Positions 9,151 to 18,706 of a stretch of 64,000 nt of DNA are shown here, piece after piece; the stretch's first letter is position 1; each line of letters opens with the position of its first letter. Both the position numbers and the translations under genes were made by a program. The notes beneath the pieces were generated by a model. It saw only the letters and a program-made list of their open reading frames with translations. It searched no databases and had not been told where the DNA came from. Source of the stretch: Bacteroidales bacterium (GTDB lineage Bacteria > Bacteroidota > Bacteroidia > Bacteroidales > M50B96); NCBI GenBank assembly GCA_021740905.1, contig JAIOYV010000017.1:1-64000 (forward strand), in the 5' to 3' direction.

Positions 9151-9152
9151 TA

Positions 9153-9770
9153 TCAACTTCGGTCGATGGTTTTTACAACCACGGCAGGAACCCCGGCAAC
9201 GATGCTGTTGGGTGGAACACTTTTAGTTACCACTGCACCAACTGCCACAATAGAACCTTCGCCGATGGTCACACCTTTTAATATGGTTGCACGGGCACCA
9301 ACCCACACATTGTCTTCAATACTAATTTCGCTGGTCTGACCCTCTTTCGAGTGGTCGTTTATATCGTGAAAGTCGCTGTCCATGATCATGGTGATGGGGC
9401 CAAACTTGCAGTTGTTGCCTATTTTTACCCGGCTCGATGCGGAGATAAAAACCCCGTTTATGAAATTATTGTTTCCAATTTCAATGGAGCCACCCCGGTG
9501 GGCACTCAGCCTTGTCCGGTGGATGGTCGACCAAATACTTACCACATTGCCTATTTTAATGCTGCCTTTATTGAGGATGGCAGGTCGGCCTTTGGTAAAA
9601 ACCATCGGGCCAAGCTTGTTGCATCTTATTAAGTAAACACGTGTTATTATAAGGTTGAATCCAAGTCCGATCAATCGGAAAATCAAGAGTAGATAAATGA
9701 AAGTCGATTTTTTGTCAACACCACGATCTTTCATTATTCTTTCTAATTCTCTTTGTAGTTGCTCTTTCAT
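9153..9770 (-). CDS. Hexapeptide-repeat O-acetyltransferase
   Basis: A 205-residue member of the left-handed beta-helix acyltransferases (maltose O-acetyltransferase/WbbJ type). Hexapeptide repeats run from about residue 75 to the end (IGNNNFINGVFISASS, IEDNVWVGARATILKGV, IGEGSIVAVGAVVTKSV), closing with the family's IVAGVPAVVVKTI. The likely catalytic histidine lies in DFHDIND. It probably acetylates a hydroxyl of a sugar using acetyl-CoA. The start was set at the ATG of MKEQLQREL, 10 bp after the upstream glycosyltransferase stop; an earlier in-frame ATG would overlap that gene by 41 bp. Tight spacing implies cotranscription with the GT2 gene. Confidence 0.85.
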   Translation of the reverse strand: MKEQLQRELERIMKDRGVDKKSTFIYLLLIFRLIGLGFNLIITRVYLIRCNKLGPMVFTKGRPAILNKGSIKIGNVVSIWSTIHRTRLSAHRGGSIEIGNNNFINGVFISASSRVKIGNNCKFGPITMIMDSDFHDINDHSKEGQTSEISIEDNVWVGARATILKGVTIGEGSIVAVGAVVTKSVPPNSIVAGVPAVVVKTIDRS

Positions 9771-9780
9771 ATCGATAAAA

Positions 9781-10782
9781 TTAAAATTGATGATATGTGT
9801 CCTTAAGTTCGTAGTAACCATCTCTTTCTATAAGCTTCGGATTTTTATGCACACCCTTATAATGTGTGAAATTCCAAAATATTCCCTTATTGAAAGCTTT
9901 GAACAAATCGAATTCCCCTTTCATTAAGTAAGTCAGCATTATTTTGGGAGTTGCCACAAATGAGAAGTACAACATACAAACAGTGAAAACCGACCATGAG
10001 GTTCGCCTCCTTAGATATAGCACCCGGTTGCGGGCCATGTGATAGGCTTTCAAGGGCGAATTCTTCCCAATCGAAATCGATTCTTTATGATACACAACCG
10101 ATTCGGCCACATACCAAACTTTCATGCCTTTTTGCCGAAGCATAGCGCACCAGTCGTGTTCTTCGTAATACAGGAAGAAAATGTCAGGCATCAAGCCAAA
10201 TTTCAGCATGGTATCCATGCGCACCAATAAAGCCGCACCATGCCCCAGGTCGGTTTCCTGCGATTCAGAAAATTGCCCCTTGTCGATTTGTTTGTACCCA
10301 ATGTTATAACCCCGCCCTGTGTATGGGTTTATAGCTTTTGCCCCGGCATATTGCACCATGTTTTTTCCTTCGCTGAAATAGAAAATTAGTTTGGGTGAGG
10401 CCATTACCACATCCTCTCTTTTCTCAAGGATATCGACCAAAGGTTCCAAAAAATCAGGTTCAGGTTCAGTGTCGTTGTTCAGGAAAAGGACATATTTTCC
10501 TTTCGCCTCTTTTACACCAAGGTTGTTTCCCCCGGCAAAGCCCAGGTTTTTTTTGCTGATGATAAGATTGACTTCGGGATATTTTTCTTTAATGTTTTCA
10601 GGTTTGTCGGAGGGTGAACCATTGTCCACAATGATGATCTCAAAATTTGGGTAGCTGATTTTCCGTAACGAATCAAGCATTTCGAGGGTAACCTGCGATT
10701 GGTTGTAGTTCACCGAAATTATGGAAACCAGTGGGTACTCTCTTTTCTCTGTCATGTGTTTTGTTATGTTTTCAATATTCAC
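9781..10782 (-). CDS. Family 2 glycosyltransferase (rhamnosyltransferase-like)
   Basis: A 333-residue WbbL/RfbN-like GT2 protein without signal peptide. Motifs are VSIISVNYN, IIIVDNGSPSDK (nucleotide binding), KNLGFAGGNNLG, the metal-binding LFLNNDTEP, and an acceptor-side FLYYEEHDWC with the catalytic acidic residues. A hydrophobic stretch near residues 255-275 may associate with the membrane. It likely adds a deoxysugar or similar residue to a lipid-linked surface glycan. It is the first gene of the leftward glycan group, with the acetyltransferase 10 bp downstream. An internal ATG at residue 10 is an alternative start. The upstream gap carries a CAGTC repeat and the deleted gene remnant. 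Confidence 0.85.
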   Translation of the reverse strand: MNIENITKHMTEKREYPLVSIISVNYNQSQVTLEMLDSLRKISYPNFEIIIVDNGSPSDKPENIKEKYPEVNLIISKKNLGFAGGNNLGVKEAKGKYVLFLNNDTEPEPDFLEPLVDILEKREDVVMASPKLIFYFSEGKNMVQYAGAKAINPYTGRGYNIGYKQIDKGQFSESQETDLGHGAALLVRMDTMLKFGLMPDIFFLYYEEHDWCAMLRQKGMKVWYVAESVVYHKESISIGKNSPLKAYHMARNRVLYLRRRTSWSVFTVCMLYFSFVATPKIMLTYLMKGEFDLFKAFNKGIFWNFTHYKGVHKNPKLIERDGYYELKDTYHQF

Positions 10783-10815
10783 TATGCGATTTACGGGAGA
10801 GGGCTAAAATAGTTG

Positions 10816-10865
10816 CAGTTGCCCAGATAGCAGTCCTCAGTCCCCAGTCGGCAGTCTTCAGTCGG
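10816..10865. repeat. Degenerate CAGTC repeat
   Basis: About seven imperfect 7-bp units related to CAGTCNN (CAGTCCT, CAGTCCC, CAGTCGG, CAGTCTT) lie between a gene remnant and the glycosyltransferase start. There is no spacer structure and no coding potential. Confidence 0.6.
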
Positions 10866-10916
10866 AAGCTTGGCGAGGCTTTTTTCAAAATTTCTATAAT
10901 TTTAGATTGAAATATG

Positions 10917-11331
10917 TCATCCGCCAATATTTTTCAATGATTGGTTTATAAAGGGTTTTGCCATTTCAAAATCTTCGTAACTTTTGATTGAATATTCGAG
11001 GTCGCCGGTTGCAAAATGCCCAATATTCCTTACATCCCTGGCTTGCTGGGGCATTTTCTCAATTTCGTCTGGGTTTAGTTTTAGGAAAAGGACTAATTTC
11101 TTTTTTTGCGGTTCGATGCAAACAAAATTCTGGGTTGTTATCTTCTGATATGGCCAATGTGTCAATCCTACCTGAATGGATGTTTCCTGTTGAAAATTCC
11201 GAAGCCACAAACCTGCAATTGAAAAATGTTTCCAAATTGTGTTCAACCAGGTTTTGCAAATCCTTTTCAAGCTTAAATTCTGTAGGCTTGATCCTTTTTA
11301 CTGTGTTGTTTTTAATTTCGAAAATTGCCAT
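10917..11331 (-). pseudogene. Internally deleted DUF5655-type protein gene
   Basis: Two parts of one family sit in different frames. The upstream frame (11331 down to about 11138) gives MAIFEIKNNTVKRIK through AISEDNNP, the usual N-terminus of PD-(D/E)XK-like predicted transport/DUF5655 proteins. The downstream frame resumes at QNFVCIEPQKKKLVLFL and runs to the typical C-terminus ending KNIGG at 10917. The junction lies in the AACCCAGAA stretch near 11138. Intact relatives as I recall them are around 300 residues; about 145 remain, so some 150-200 codons of the middle, including the catalytic core, are gone and the frame has shifted. Both retained ends look well preserved, which suggests a fairly recent deletion. 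The family assignment is from memory. Confidence 0.75.
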
Positions 11332-11356
11332 ATCATCCAGCTTTTTTTATTTAATC

Positions 11357-12181
11357 CTAATACTTCAAATCCTCTTTCTTTACAATAAACCAGGGGTTCA
11401 ACAGATTTTCTTTGTTGTAAACGACCGGGGTTTTGCCATCCTGTTGGGTAACCACAAACCCTGCGCCGAGGGCAATGGCATGTCCGGCTGCCGTGTCCCA
11501 TTCCATGGTGGGTGCAAAGCGGGGGTATACATCAGCACGACCTTCTGCAACCATACAAAGCTTTAATGAACTGCCTTTCGAGATAATGTCAACATCGCCA
11601 TAAATGCCAGCCAAATGGTTCATGAACTCCTCTGTTTCGGGAGTCTTGTGCGAACGGCTGCCCACAATGGTAAATTTATCTTTCAGTCCTTTGAGAGGTA
11701 ATTCATCAGATTGTTCGATCAATTGCACTATGTCGATTTCTTCTGAACTTCCTGGAAGGACATTCTCTTTTTTGAAAGCCCCACAAGCTGTATCGGCAAA
11801 GTATAATTCATTCAGGACAGGGACGTATATCACGCCTAAAATCGGCGTGCCGTCATAGATTAGGGCAATATTCACTGTAAATTCGCCATTGCGTTTAATA
11901 AATTCTTTGGTGCCATCGAGCGGATCGACCAGCCAGAAATATTTCCAGTTTTTGCGCTCTTCGTAGCTCATTTCCCTGCCTTCCTCACTTAAAATCGGAA
12001 GACCTGTTTTCGATAAATATTCCACGATCACTAGATGGGCCTTGCGATCGGCTAAAGTCAAGGGCGAATTATCCGATTTGAGGTTCACTTCAAAATCATC
12101 GCTGTTGTACACCTCTAAAACGGCTTTCCCAGCTTCGATGGCTGCCTTAATAGCAACTTCTTGTAAGTTGTCAAAATTCAT
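11357..12181 (-). CDS. cysQ: 3'(2'),5'-bisphosphate nucleotidase
   Basis: A 274-residue inositol-monophosphatase-fold enzyme hydrolysing 3'-phosphoadenosine 5'-phosphate (PAP) to AMP, which removes the inhibitory by-product of PAPS use. Key metal-binding motifs are SEEGREMSYEERK (motif with the catalytic Glu), WLVDPLDGTKEFI, and the C-terminal MEWDTAAGHAIA. DGTKEFI and the length match CysQ rather than SuhB. It lies 17 bp after an SLC13 permease gene on the same strand, so the two probably form an operon. That pairing supports a role in sulfate assimilation or sulfation, although no cysDNCH genes are in the window. Confidence 0.92.
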   Translation of the reverse strand: MNFDNLQEVAIKAAIEAGKAVLEVYNSDDFEVNLKSDNSPLTLADRKAHLVIVEYLSKTGLPILSEEGREMSYEERKNWKYFWLVDPLDGTKEFIKRNGEFTVNIALIYDGTPILGVIYVPVLNELYFADTACGAFKKENVLPGSSEEIDIVQLIEQSDELPLKGLKDKFTIVGSRSHKTPETEEFMNHLAGIYGDVDIISKGSSLKLCMVAEGRADVYPRFAPTMEWDTAAGHAIALGAGFVVTQQDGKTPVVYNKENLLNPWFIVKKEDLKY

Positions 12182-12198
12182 TTGATATCAATATAAAA

Positions 12199-13977
12199 TT
12201 AAAAATACATTAGACTTAAAATGGTTACTGTCACAATAAGATATAGGACGGTAAGGGGAAAACCTATCCTGAAAAAATCGCGGAAAGTGTATGCACCAGG
12301 TCCATAAACCATCAGATTGGTTTGGTATCCGTGGGGTGTCATGAAATTTGCCGCGGCAGCAAAGGCAACTATTAAAATAAACGGCATAGGGTTAAGGCCT
12401 TGATTAAGAGCCATTGTTAATGAAACCGGAAAAACAATGGCAGCTGCCGCTTTATTTGTGATATATGCCGCGAGCAATGAGGTAATCAGATATATTCCAA
12501 GAAGCAAACCTACATTTCCCAAAGGTAGGAAAACCTTTGTTAAAAGGTCCGAGACCAAATCGGCCACCCCTGTATTTATCATTGCTTTACCGAGGGCAAG
12601 CGACAGAGCAATTATGACAAACAAATTATAATCGAAGCCTTTTTTGATGTCTTTCAAAGTGGCAATTTTTAGCGCACCAAGAATAAGCAACAAAACCAAA
12701 AGGGCTTTAAATAAACTGACAACGTGGAATGCCGAAAGGGCGATGGCCAGAAATGTCCCACCCAGCAATACAGGTATTTTGTACCACTCGAATTCGTGGA
12801 TGTCTTTAATCTTGGATATGAGATAGAAATCCTGGGTCTCGGCTGAATGGGTCTCGAAATCGGACCCTGCCATCAAAAGAAGTACATCACCAGCCTTTAT
12901 TCGGACTTGTCCAATCTTACCCGATACCCTTTCCCCGTTTCGGTGGATGGCAATGATGGACGCATCATAATTGCTTCGGAAGTCAGCTAGTTTTGCTGTT
13001 TGGTTTATGAGCTGCGAATTATGCGAAACAACAATTTCAAGAATTTCCTTGTTTCGTTGGCCAGCATGTTTGTCTAAGTCGGGCAACACCAAACCCATAT
13101 TGGAATTTACCATATCGGCGACGGTTTCTGTTTCGCCGGCAAAAAGCAACCTGTCATTCTCCCTAATATATTCATCGGGCGAAACGGCACGTAGTTCCTT
13201 GTCATCGCGGATAATCTCGACCAGGAAAAGCCCTTTTAGATTCCTCAACCCGGCCTCTTCCACACTTTTACCTATAAGCGACGAATTGGGCTCAACAAGG
13301 GCTTCCACCATATATTCGCGGGTGTTTGTTGAAAAGTCGGACAAAACATCGGGATTGGATGGCAAAAGCTTATCGGCAAAAAACAGAAGGAAAAAGAAAC
13401 CGATCACGATCATGGGCAGCCCCACGTAAATAAAATCGAACATATTGAAGGTGGCAAGTCCAGGAATAACTTCCTGGTCGGCCAACAAACCATTCACAAT
13501 TAAGTTTGTTGAAGTTCCGATTAGTGTAGCACAACCACCTAATATAGCGGCGTAGGAGAGGGGTATCAATAATTTTGAGGGAGAGACATTATGTCGCTTA
13601 CTCCAGCTATGCACATAAGGCATCATCACTGCCACGAGGGGCGTGTTGTTCAAGAAGGCCGAAAAACCTGCAATCAATAATACCATCCTGCCCAAAAAAC
13701 TTTTATAGGTGTGGGCATGGCGAAATATTTTATCGAAGATGAACTCGACAGCGCGTGTTTTGCGGATTATATCCCCTAACAGCAATAATAGCATGATGAC
13801 AGCAATTTGCTCGTTGGCAAAACCATGCATCATTTCGAGAGGTGTAAGAATGCCCGCAACGCCAAGCACTACAATGGCAATCAAAAAGGTAAATGCCATC
13901 CCAAGCAATTCTTTGTATAATGATACAAGGATAAACAGGATGACAACAAAAACTACAATGACATCAAGGTTCAACAT
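12199..13977 (-). CDS. SLC13-family anion permease with RCK_C domains
   Basis: A 592-residue inner-membrane transporter of the divalent anion:Na+ symporter family. Hydrophobic helices in the first 200 residues (two transporter half-sites, including NNTPLVAVMMP and GTSTNLIVNG) are interrupted by a cytosolic insert of about 180 residues holding two TrkA-C/RCK_C domains (around 215-295 and 305-385), followed by a second membrane block with ITNKAAAAIVFP. This arrangement is typical of bacterial sulfate/thiosulfate-type SLC13 proteins. Coupling with cysQ (17 bp downstream) makes sulfate the most likely substrate; that is inference from context. The RCK_C domains suggest allosteric control by a small ligand. 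Confidence 0.88.
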   Translation of the reverse strand: MLNLDVIVVFVVILFILVSLYKELLGMAFTFLIAIVVLGVAGILTPLEMMHGFANEQIAVIMLLLLLGDIIRKTRAVEFIFDKIFRHAHTYKSFLGRMVLLIAGFSAFLNNTPLVAVMMPYVHSWSKRHNVSPSKLLIPLSYAAILGGCATLIGTSTNLIVNGLLADQEVIPGLATFNMFDFIYVGLPMIVIGFFFLLFFADKLLPSNPDVLSDFSTNTREYMVEALVEPNSSLIGKSVEEAGLRNLKGLFLVEIIRDDKELRAVSPDEYIRENDRLLFAGETETVADMVNSNMGLVLPDLDKHAGQRNKEILEIVVSHNSQLINQTAKLADFRSNYDASIIAIHRNGERVSGKIGQVRIKAGDVLLLMAGSDFETHSAETQDFYLISKIKDIHEFEWYKIPVLLGGTFLAIALSAFHVVSLFKALLVLLLILGALKIATLKDIKKGFDYNLFVIIALSLALGKAMINTGVADLVSDLLTKVFLPLGNVGLLLGIYLITSLLAAYITNKAAAAIVFPVSLTMALNQGLNPMPFILIVAFAAAANFMTPHGYQTNLMVYGPGAYTFRDFFRIGFPLTVLYLIVTVTILSLMYF

Positions 13978-14096
13978 TGTCTATTTGATTACTTTATTTT
14001 GCTATTAATATTTTTTTTGTTCTCTAAAAATGAAAATAAATACGACGTAAATATAGTGTTTGTATAGGATTAAGAGCCAATTTAAATGAATAGGAT

Positions 14097-16412
14097 TTAT
14101 AATTGTTGGATTTCTTGCTTGATTTTTTCACTCGCCATCAATATCTTTTCATGTGTTGCAGGAATATTCAAATCAGGTTCGATTTTATGGTCCCCAACTG
14201 CCGAAACAGCATCCTTTATGGCCAGCCAAACTGATAGAGCCAGCATAAAAGGAGGCTCCCCAACCGCTTTGCTTTGTCTAATGGTATTTGGATTTGGATA
14301 GCCTTTCAGCAATTCGACATTGAATATTTCCGGAATGTCGTTGATGCCCGGTATTTTATAAGTGTCGGGCGAATGGTTTAATAAATTTCCTTTTGAATCC
14401 CATTTACATTCTTCGCTGGTAACCCAACCCACACCCTGGATAAATCCACCTTCAATCTGACCAATATCAAGGGCTTCGTTGATGGAGTTTCCGGCATCAT
14501 GCAAAATATCTGTTCGCAGAATCCGGTGATGACCCGTCAACACATCCAATTCCACTTCGCTCACAGCCATTCCAAAAGCATAATAATGGAACGGGTGTCC
14601 TATTCCTTTAACTTTGTCGAAATGGATGTTTGGTGTTTTATAAAATCCGGTCGCGCTCAAACTTTCCTGATTGAAATATGCTTGAAGCACGGCATCATTA
14701 AAAGAAATCTTTCTTTCCTTGAAGGGTTGGTCCCAGATGAAATTGTTTTTAAAAATGAGTTTCTCCGAATTGCATGAGTAGCCATATTTTTCGCTGAGGA
14801 TTTTTGCAATAGATTCCCCTATCCTTTTTTTCAATTTTGAAATGGCATCTTTCACAGCCATCCCGTTCAAGTCGCTCCCCGATGATGCTGCCGTTGCCGA
14901 GGTGTTGGGCACTTTTGAAGTATTGGTGGCAGTAACTTTTACCTGGTCGATTGAGATTCCAAGCTCCAGTGCTGCGATCTGCCGGATTTTTGTGTGTAAG
15001 CCTTGTCCCATCTCAGTGCCCCCATGATTGACCAACACGCTGCCATCCTTATAAATATTCACCAAAGCCCCGGCTTGGTTAAGGAAGGAAGTGGTAAAAG
15101 AAATACCGAATTGTACAGGTGAAAGTGCCAATCCTCTTTTAAGAAATTCATTTTCAGCATTGAAAACGTTGATGGATTTTCTTCTTTCCGAATAATTCGA
15201 TGAATGGATGAGTTTTTCCCACAAAACATGCAAGCGATTATTTTTAACTTTCTGTTGATAGGGTGTGATATTCCTCTCCTTCATCCCAAAGAAATTCAGG
15301 TAACGAATTTCTGCCGGATCTTTTCCCAGTTTTCTGGATATCCTGTCGATAATGTTTTCGATGGCGGCTATTCCTTGTGGCCCTCCAAAACCCCGAAAGG
15401 CGGTATTCGACATTTGATTGGTTTTCCAAGCCTTGCCTACAATCCTGACGTTTGGGATATAATAAGCATTCGTGGCATGGAACATAGCCCGCTCTAAAAT
15501 AGCCATGGACAAGTCTGTTGCATAACCAGCATTGGCGTTCAATTCCACATCGAGGGCGGCAATTTTTCCTTTGCCCGTAAAAGCCACTTTATAGTTGATA
15601 AGGAATGGATGCCGTTTTCCGGTCATAATCTGATCCTCATCGCGCGACAGCCTTAACTTCACAGGCTTCCCGGTTGCATTGGCCAACAAAGCTGCCCAAA
15701 CAGATACATGGTTAGCCTGGGTTTCTTTTCCTCCGAATGCACCACCCATCCTGCGGATTTCAACCTCGACCTGATTTTTGGGAATATCGAGGACTTCGGC
15801 CACGAGGGCCTGGGTTTCGCTGGGGTGCTGGGTCGATGCAAAAACTTTCATTTCCTGCCCTTCGCCAGGGATTGCCATCGCCACCTGGGTTTCGAGGTAC
15901 CAGTGCTCTTGTGCCCCGGTTTCGAACTTTCCCTCCAAATAATTTTCTGCTTCCGCCAAGCCCTTTTCTACAGACCCACATTCTATTTTCCGTGGTGGCT
16001 GCAAAAGGTTTCTCGCAGAAATGGCATCATCTATAGTGAGAATGGCCGGGCTTTCTTCAATTTCGATTTCAATCAATCGCAAAGCCTCGCGACCTGTATT
16101 TTCAGAAGTGGCGGCGATAAGGAAAATGGCTTGACCAATACACTCAAGGGTTTCCTCGGCCAAAGCTGGTTCATCATGAATAACCGGTCCCATTTGATTT
16201 TCGCCAGGAATATCGCGGTAGCACAAAATAGCTTCGATGCCCGGAACTGCTTTGGCTTTTTCAATGTTGAAAGAGAAAATACGCCCGGATGCTACAGAAG
16301 AGGTAAACACAAACCCGTGTAACAGGCCCGGAAGTTCAGGCATATCGTCGATATAAACAGCCTTTCCTGTGACATGCAAAAGGCCACTTTCGTGTTTCTC
16401 TTTGTTATTCAT
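14097..16412 (-). CDS. xdhB: Xanthine dehydrogenase molybdopterin-binding large subunit
   Basis: A 771-residue Mo-hydroxylase subunit matching XdhB of two-subunit bacterial enzymes. Conserved parts are the N-terminal a/b hammerhead (GKAVYIDDMPE), GAQEHWYLETQ, RRMGGAFGGKE, FRGFGGPQG, GGTEMGQGLHTK, and the C-terminal AVGEPPF whose Glu is the catalytic base. It hydroxylates hypoxanthine/xanthine or a related heterocycle. The gene overlaps the preceding FeS/FAD subunit by 4 bp (ATGA at 16409-16412), indicating translational coupling. The operon order is xdhC, FeS/FAD subunit, Mo subunit. Substrate identity cannot be fixed from sequence; purine is the most likely. Symbols follow Rhodobacter usage. 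Confidence 0.9.
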   Translation of the reverse strand: MNNKEKHESGLLHVTGKAVYIDDMPELPGLLHGFVFTSSVASGRIFSFNIEKAKAVPGIEAILCYRDIPGENQMGPVIHDEPALAEETLECIGQAIFLIAATSENTGREALRLIEIEIEESPAILTIDDAISARNLLQPPRKIECGSVEKGLAEAENYLEGKFETGAQEHWYLETQVAMAIPGEGQEMKVFASTQHPSETQALVAEVLDIPKNQVEVEIRRMGGAFGGKETQANHVSVWAALLANATGKPVKLRLSRDEDQIMTGKRHPFLINYKVAFTGKGKIAALDVELNANAGYATDLSMAILERAMFHATNAYYIPNVRIVGKAWKTNQMSNTAFRGFGGPQGIAAIENIIDRISRKLGKDPAEIRYLNFFGMKERNITPYQQKVKNNRLHVLWEKLIHSSNYSERRKSINVFNAENEFLKRGLALSPVQFGISFTTSFLNQAGALVNIYKDGSVLVNHGGTEMGQGLHTKIRQIAALELGISIDQVKVTATNTSKVPNTSATAASSGSDLNGMAVKDAISKLKKRIGESIAKILSEKYGYSCNSEKLIFKNNFIWDQPFKERKISFNDAVLQAYFNQESLSATGFYKTPNIHFDKVKGIGHPFHYYAFGMAVSEVELDVLTGHHRILRTDILHDAGNSINEALDIGQIEGGFIQGVGWVTSEECKWDSKGNLLNHSPDTYKIPGINDIPEIFNVELLKGYPNPNTIRQSKAVGEPPFMLALSVWLAIKDAVSAVGDHKIEPDLNIPATHEKILMASEKIKQEIQQL

Positions 16413-17863
16413 CGATGGTGGTTTTTTGTGGTGTCAAACCAAAATTTTAATAATAGATTTCCTGCCATGATCCTTCGGCCTGCGGCTTCTGCACGGGCAT
16501 CCGAAATGGGTTTAAATTCTTCTGAAAGAATCAGTATTGCTTCTTCGACCGTTTTTTTATTCCATTCATTATTAAAAAGAGAAGCCTCTGTTTTAATGGC
16601 TTTGACCGGAGTAGCTGCCATTCCACCATAATAAATGGCAATATCAACAATTTTGTTCTGATTCAGTTTTACTCGAAAAGCTGCACTTACCGATGAAATA
16701 TCGAGGTCGTTTCGTTTTGAATTTTTATAGAACCGGACAATTATTCCTTCTCCAGTTTTTGGGATGATAATTCTGGTAACGATTTCATTTTCGGCAAGTA
16801 CGGTTTTTCTGTATCCCGAAATAAAGTTTTCGACAGGCACTATTCTTTCTCCATCAACCGACTGTAGTACAATCTGGGCTTTGTAGGCCATCAACACGGG
16901 AAGACTATCCCCAATTGGGGAAGCTGAAACAATATTGCCACCCAAGGTCGCCAGGTTTCGGATTTGGGTCGATCCAAACCAGTGCAACATTTCAGCGAGG
17001 ACAGGGAATTCTTCCTTTACCAAGTCCTTTATTTCTGACAAAGGAAGGCCGGAACCAATTGATATTTCATTCTGCTTCTTTTGAAAGCTTTTCAATTCTG
17101 AAATCTGTGACAAATCCAAAATGTGAGCAAGCTTTTCGTGTTTCTTTGTTACTTGCAATGCAATATCGGTGGCACCAGAAATGATAAGGGTATCGGAATT
17201 TTCAGCACGATACTTTAGAACATCAGCCAAACTCTTTGGGGAATAATATACCTGCCCGTTGCCTGAAATATAAATCCCTTTCGAGTTGTTTTTTATTTCA
17301 TTTAGAAGTTTTTTAATGCTTCCTTCCTCTTCTGAAAAATGATCCTTAGTTGGGTTCGAACAAGTTGATTTAGTGGCATCGATTATGGGTTTATAACCGG
17401 TACATCGACAAAGGTTGCCAGCCAGTTCGTGACGGATTTTTTCATCATCTAATTTGATGGCTGATTTATATAATGGAAAAGTTGTCATGATAAATCCGGG
17501 CGTGCAATAACCACATTGAGAAGCATGGTGATCATAGTAAGCTAATTGGATAGGATGCAACCTTCCATCCTTTTCCAAATTTTCAATAGTGATAATTTGT
17601 TTGCCGTGAACTACTGGCAAAAAGATGAGGCATGAATTAACTGCCTTATATTGAAGATTTCCCCCTTGCGAAAGCTCGGCCAAAACCACTGTGCAAGCAC
17701 CACAGTCTCCTTCGGCACATCCTTCTTTGGCTCCTTTGTGATTGGGAAGGCTACGAAGATATTTCAGAAGCGTAGTGGTTGGAGAAACACCCTCAGCATG
17801 AAAATCGAGACGACAGACATTTCCATCCAGTATAAATTCAATGTAGGATTGACTTTCTTCCAT
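16409..17863 (-). CDS. xdhA: Xanthine dehydrogenase FeS/FAD small subunit
   Basis: A 484-residue electron-transfer subunit. The N-terminal plant-ferredoxin [2Fe-2S] domain has GCAEGDCGACTV (about residues 48-59). A second all-alpha [2Fe-2S] domain has SQCGYCTPGF and GNLCRCTGYKPI (about 113-160). After a linker comes a PCMH-type FAD-binding domain with IISGATDIALQV and LATLGGNIVSASPIGDS, then the CO_deh_flav_C domain. Electrons pass from the Mo centre through both clusters to FAD and on to NAD+ or another acceptor. It starts 11 bp after the xdhC stop and overlaps the Mo-subunit gene by 4 bp. Confidence 0.9.
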   Translation of the reverse strand: MEESQSYIEFILDGNVCRLDFHAEGVSPTTTLLKYLRSLPNHKGAKEGCAEGDCGACTVVLAELSQGGNLQYKAVNSCLIFLPVVHGKQIITIENLEKDGRLHPIQLAYYDHHASQCGYCTPGFIMTTFPLYKSAIKLDDEKIRHELAGNLCRCTGYKPIIDATKSTCSNPTKDHFSEEEGSIKKLLNEIKNNSKGIYISGNGQVYYSPKSLADVLKYRAENSDTLIISGATDIALQVTKKHEKLAHILDLSQISELKSFQKKQNEISIGSGLPLSEIKDLVKEEFPVLAEMLHWFGSTQIRNLATLGGNIVSASPIGDSLPVLMAYKAQIVLQSVDGERIVPVENFISGYRKTVLAENEIVTRIIIPKTGEGIIVRFYKNSKRNDLDISSVSAAFRVKLNQNKIVDIAIYYGGMAATPVKAIKTEASLFNNEWNKKTVEEAILILSEEFKPISDARAEAAGRRIMAGNLLLKFWFDTTKNHHR

Positions 17864-17874
17864 TTATTTTGCTT

Positions 17875-18645
17875 TTACCCCTTCATCATTTTTCCTCTCA
17901 CGTCAATCAACTTGGCAAGGATCGAAATTACAATCTCCTCTGGGGTTTGACATTCAATCGGGATGCCCATAGGCCAGTCAATGGCATTCATTTCCGTTTC
18001 TGTCAAGAGATTTTGTTCGGTGAAGATTTGTCGCGCCTTTGCAATTTTTCGCTGGCTGCCAATCATCCCAAGATATGCATGAGGCTGCCGGGCGCAGTGT
18101 GCCACAATTTCCCGGTCGTATTCATGCAGGTGACTGATGGATGTAATAAAGGTGTGATCATCATAAGCTAATTCCTCGAAGGCAAGTTTATGGTTTTTGT
18201 TTATTCGGGCAATCCCATCTGAATGATTAGAACCAAGAACTTCCGGTCGTTCATCAATTAACGTAACAGTAAATCCTAACCTGCTTGCCTGGATAGCCAG
18301 GCCTGCACCAATATGTCCGGCACCAAAAATATGCAGACGAAATTTCCTGCCAATGGGTTCGATATAAACCTGAACAGTTCCTCCACAACTCATGTCGTGG
18401 TCGGAGGTAAGGTTGTGGTCGAACAATTTGGCTTTTCCTTCTTTTAGAACTCCCAAGGCATCCTGGATCACTTTGTGTTCGAGATTGCCGCCACCAATCG
18501 ACCCAAATACACTGCCATCGGTGTAAACAAGCATTTTTGAACCCTGCTTTCGTGGGGTTGATCCTTTTGTTTGAGTGATGATGCAAAGTGCTGTTTCTTT
18601 GCCACTTTGTTCACATTCTGCAATTTTCTGATAGATGCTTTCCAT
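17875..18645 (-). CDS. xdhC: XdhC-family molybdenum cofactor insertion protein
   Basis: A 256-residue XdhC/CoxI protein. In related systems it binds molybdenum cofactor, supports its sulfuration and inserts it into the dehydrogenase. The N-terminal XdhC/CoxI domain shows TKGSTPRKQGSKMLV and SIGGGNLEHKVI with a conserved SCGG cysteine (DMSCGGTVQV). The C-terminal Rossmann domain has HIFGAGHIGAGLA and ends with AYLGMIGSQRKIAK and IGIPIECQTPEEI-like segments. It is the first gene of the xdh operon. The upstream gap carries a GCGGAT repeat element and no recognisable regulator. Confidence 0.9.
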   Translation of the reverse strand: MESIYQKIAECEQSGKETALCIITQTKGSTPRKQGSKMLVYTDGSVFGSIGGGNLEHKVIQDALGVLKEGKAKLFDHNLTSDHDMSCGGTVQVYIEPIGRKFRLHIFGAGHIGAGLAIQASRLGFTVTLIDERPEVLGSNHSDGIARINKNHKLAFEELAYDDHTFITSISHLHEYDREIVAHCARQPHAYLGMIGSQRKIAKARQIFTEQNLLTETEMNAIDWPMGIPIECQTPEEIVISILAKLIDVRGKMMKG

Positions 18646-18706
18646 GTCTTCGATGATTTGTCACGAAAAATACAAAAAAAAATGAAGCACGCAGGAATTT
18701 TATTTT

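Noticed and set aside
10917-11331. Programmed frameshift producing one protein from two frames
   Set aside because: Joining the frames would still lack about 150-200 residues of the family's middle, so a deletion explains the break better than recoding.
15708-16322. A 204-residue plus-strand open frame opposite xdhB
   Set aside because: It is antisense to conserved molybdopterin-binding motifs and is compositionally biased.
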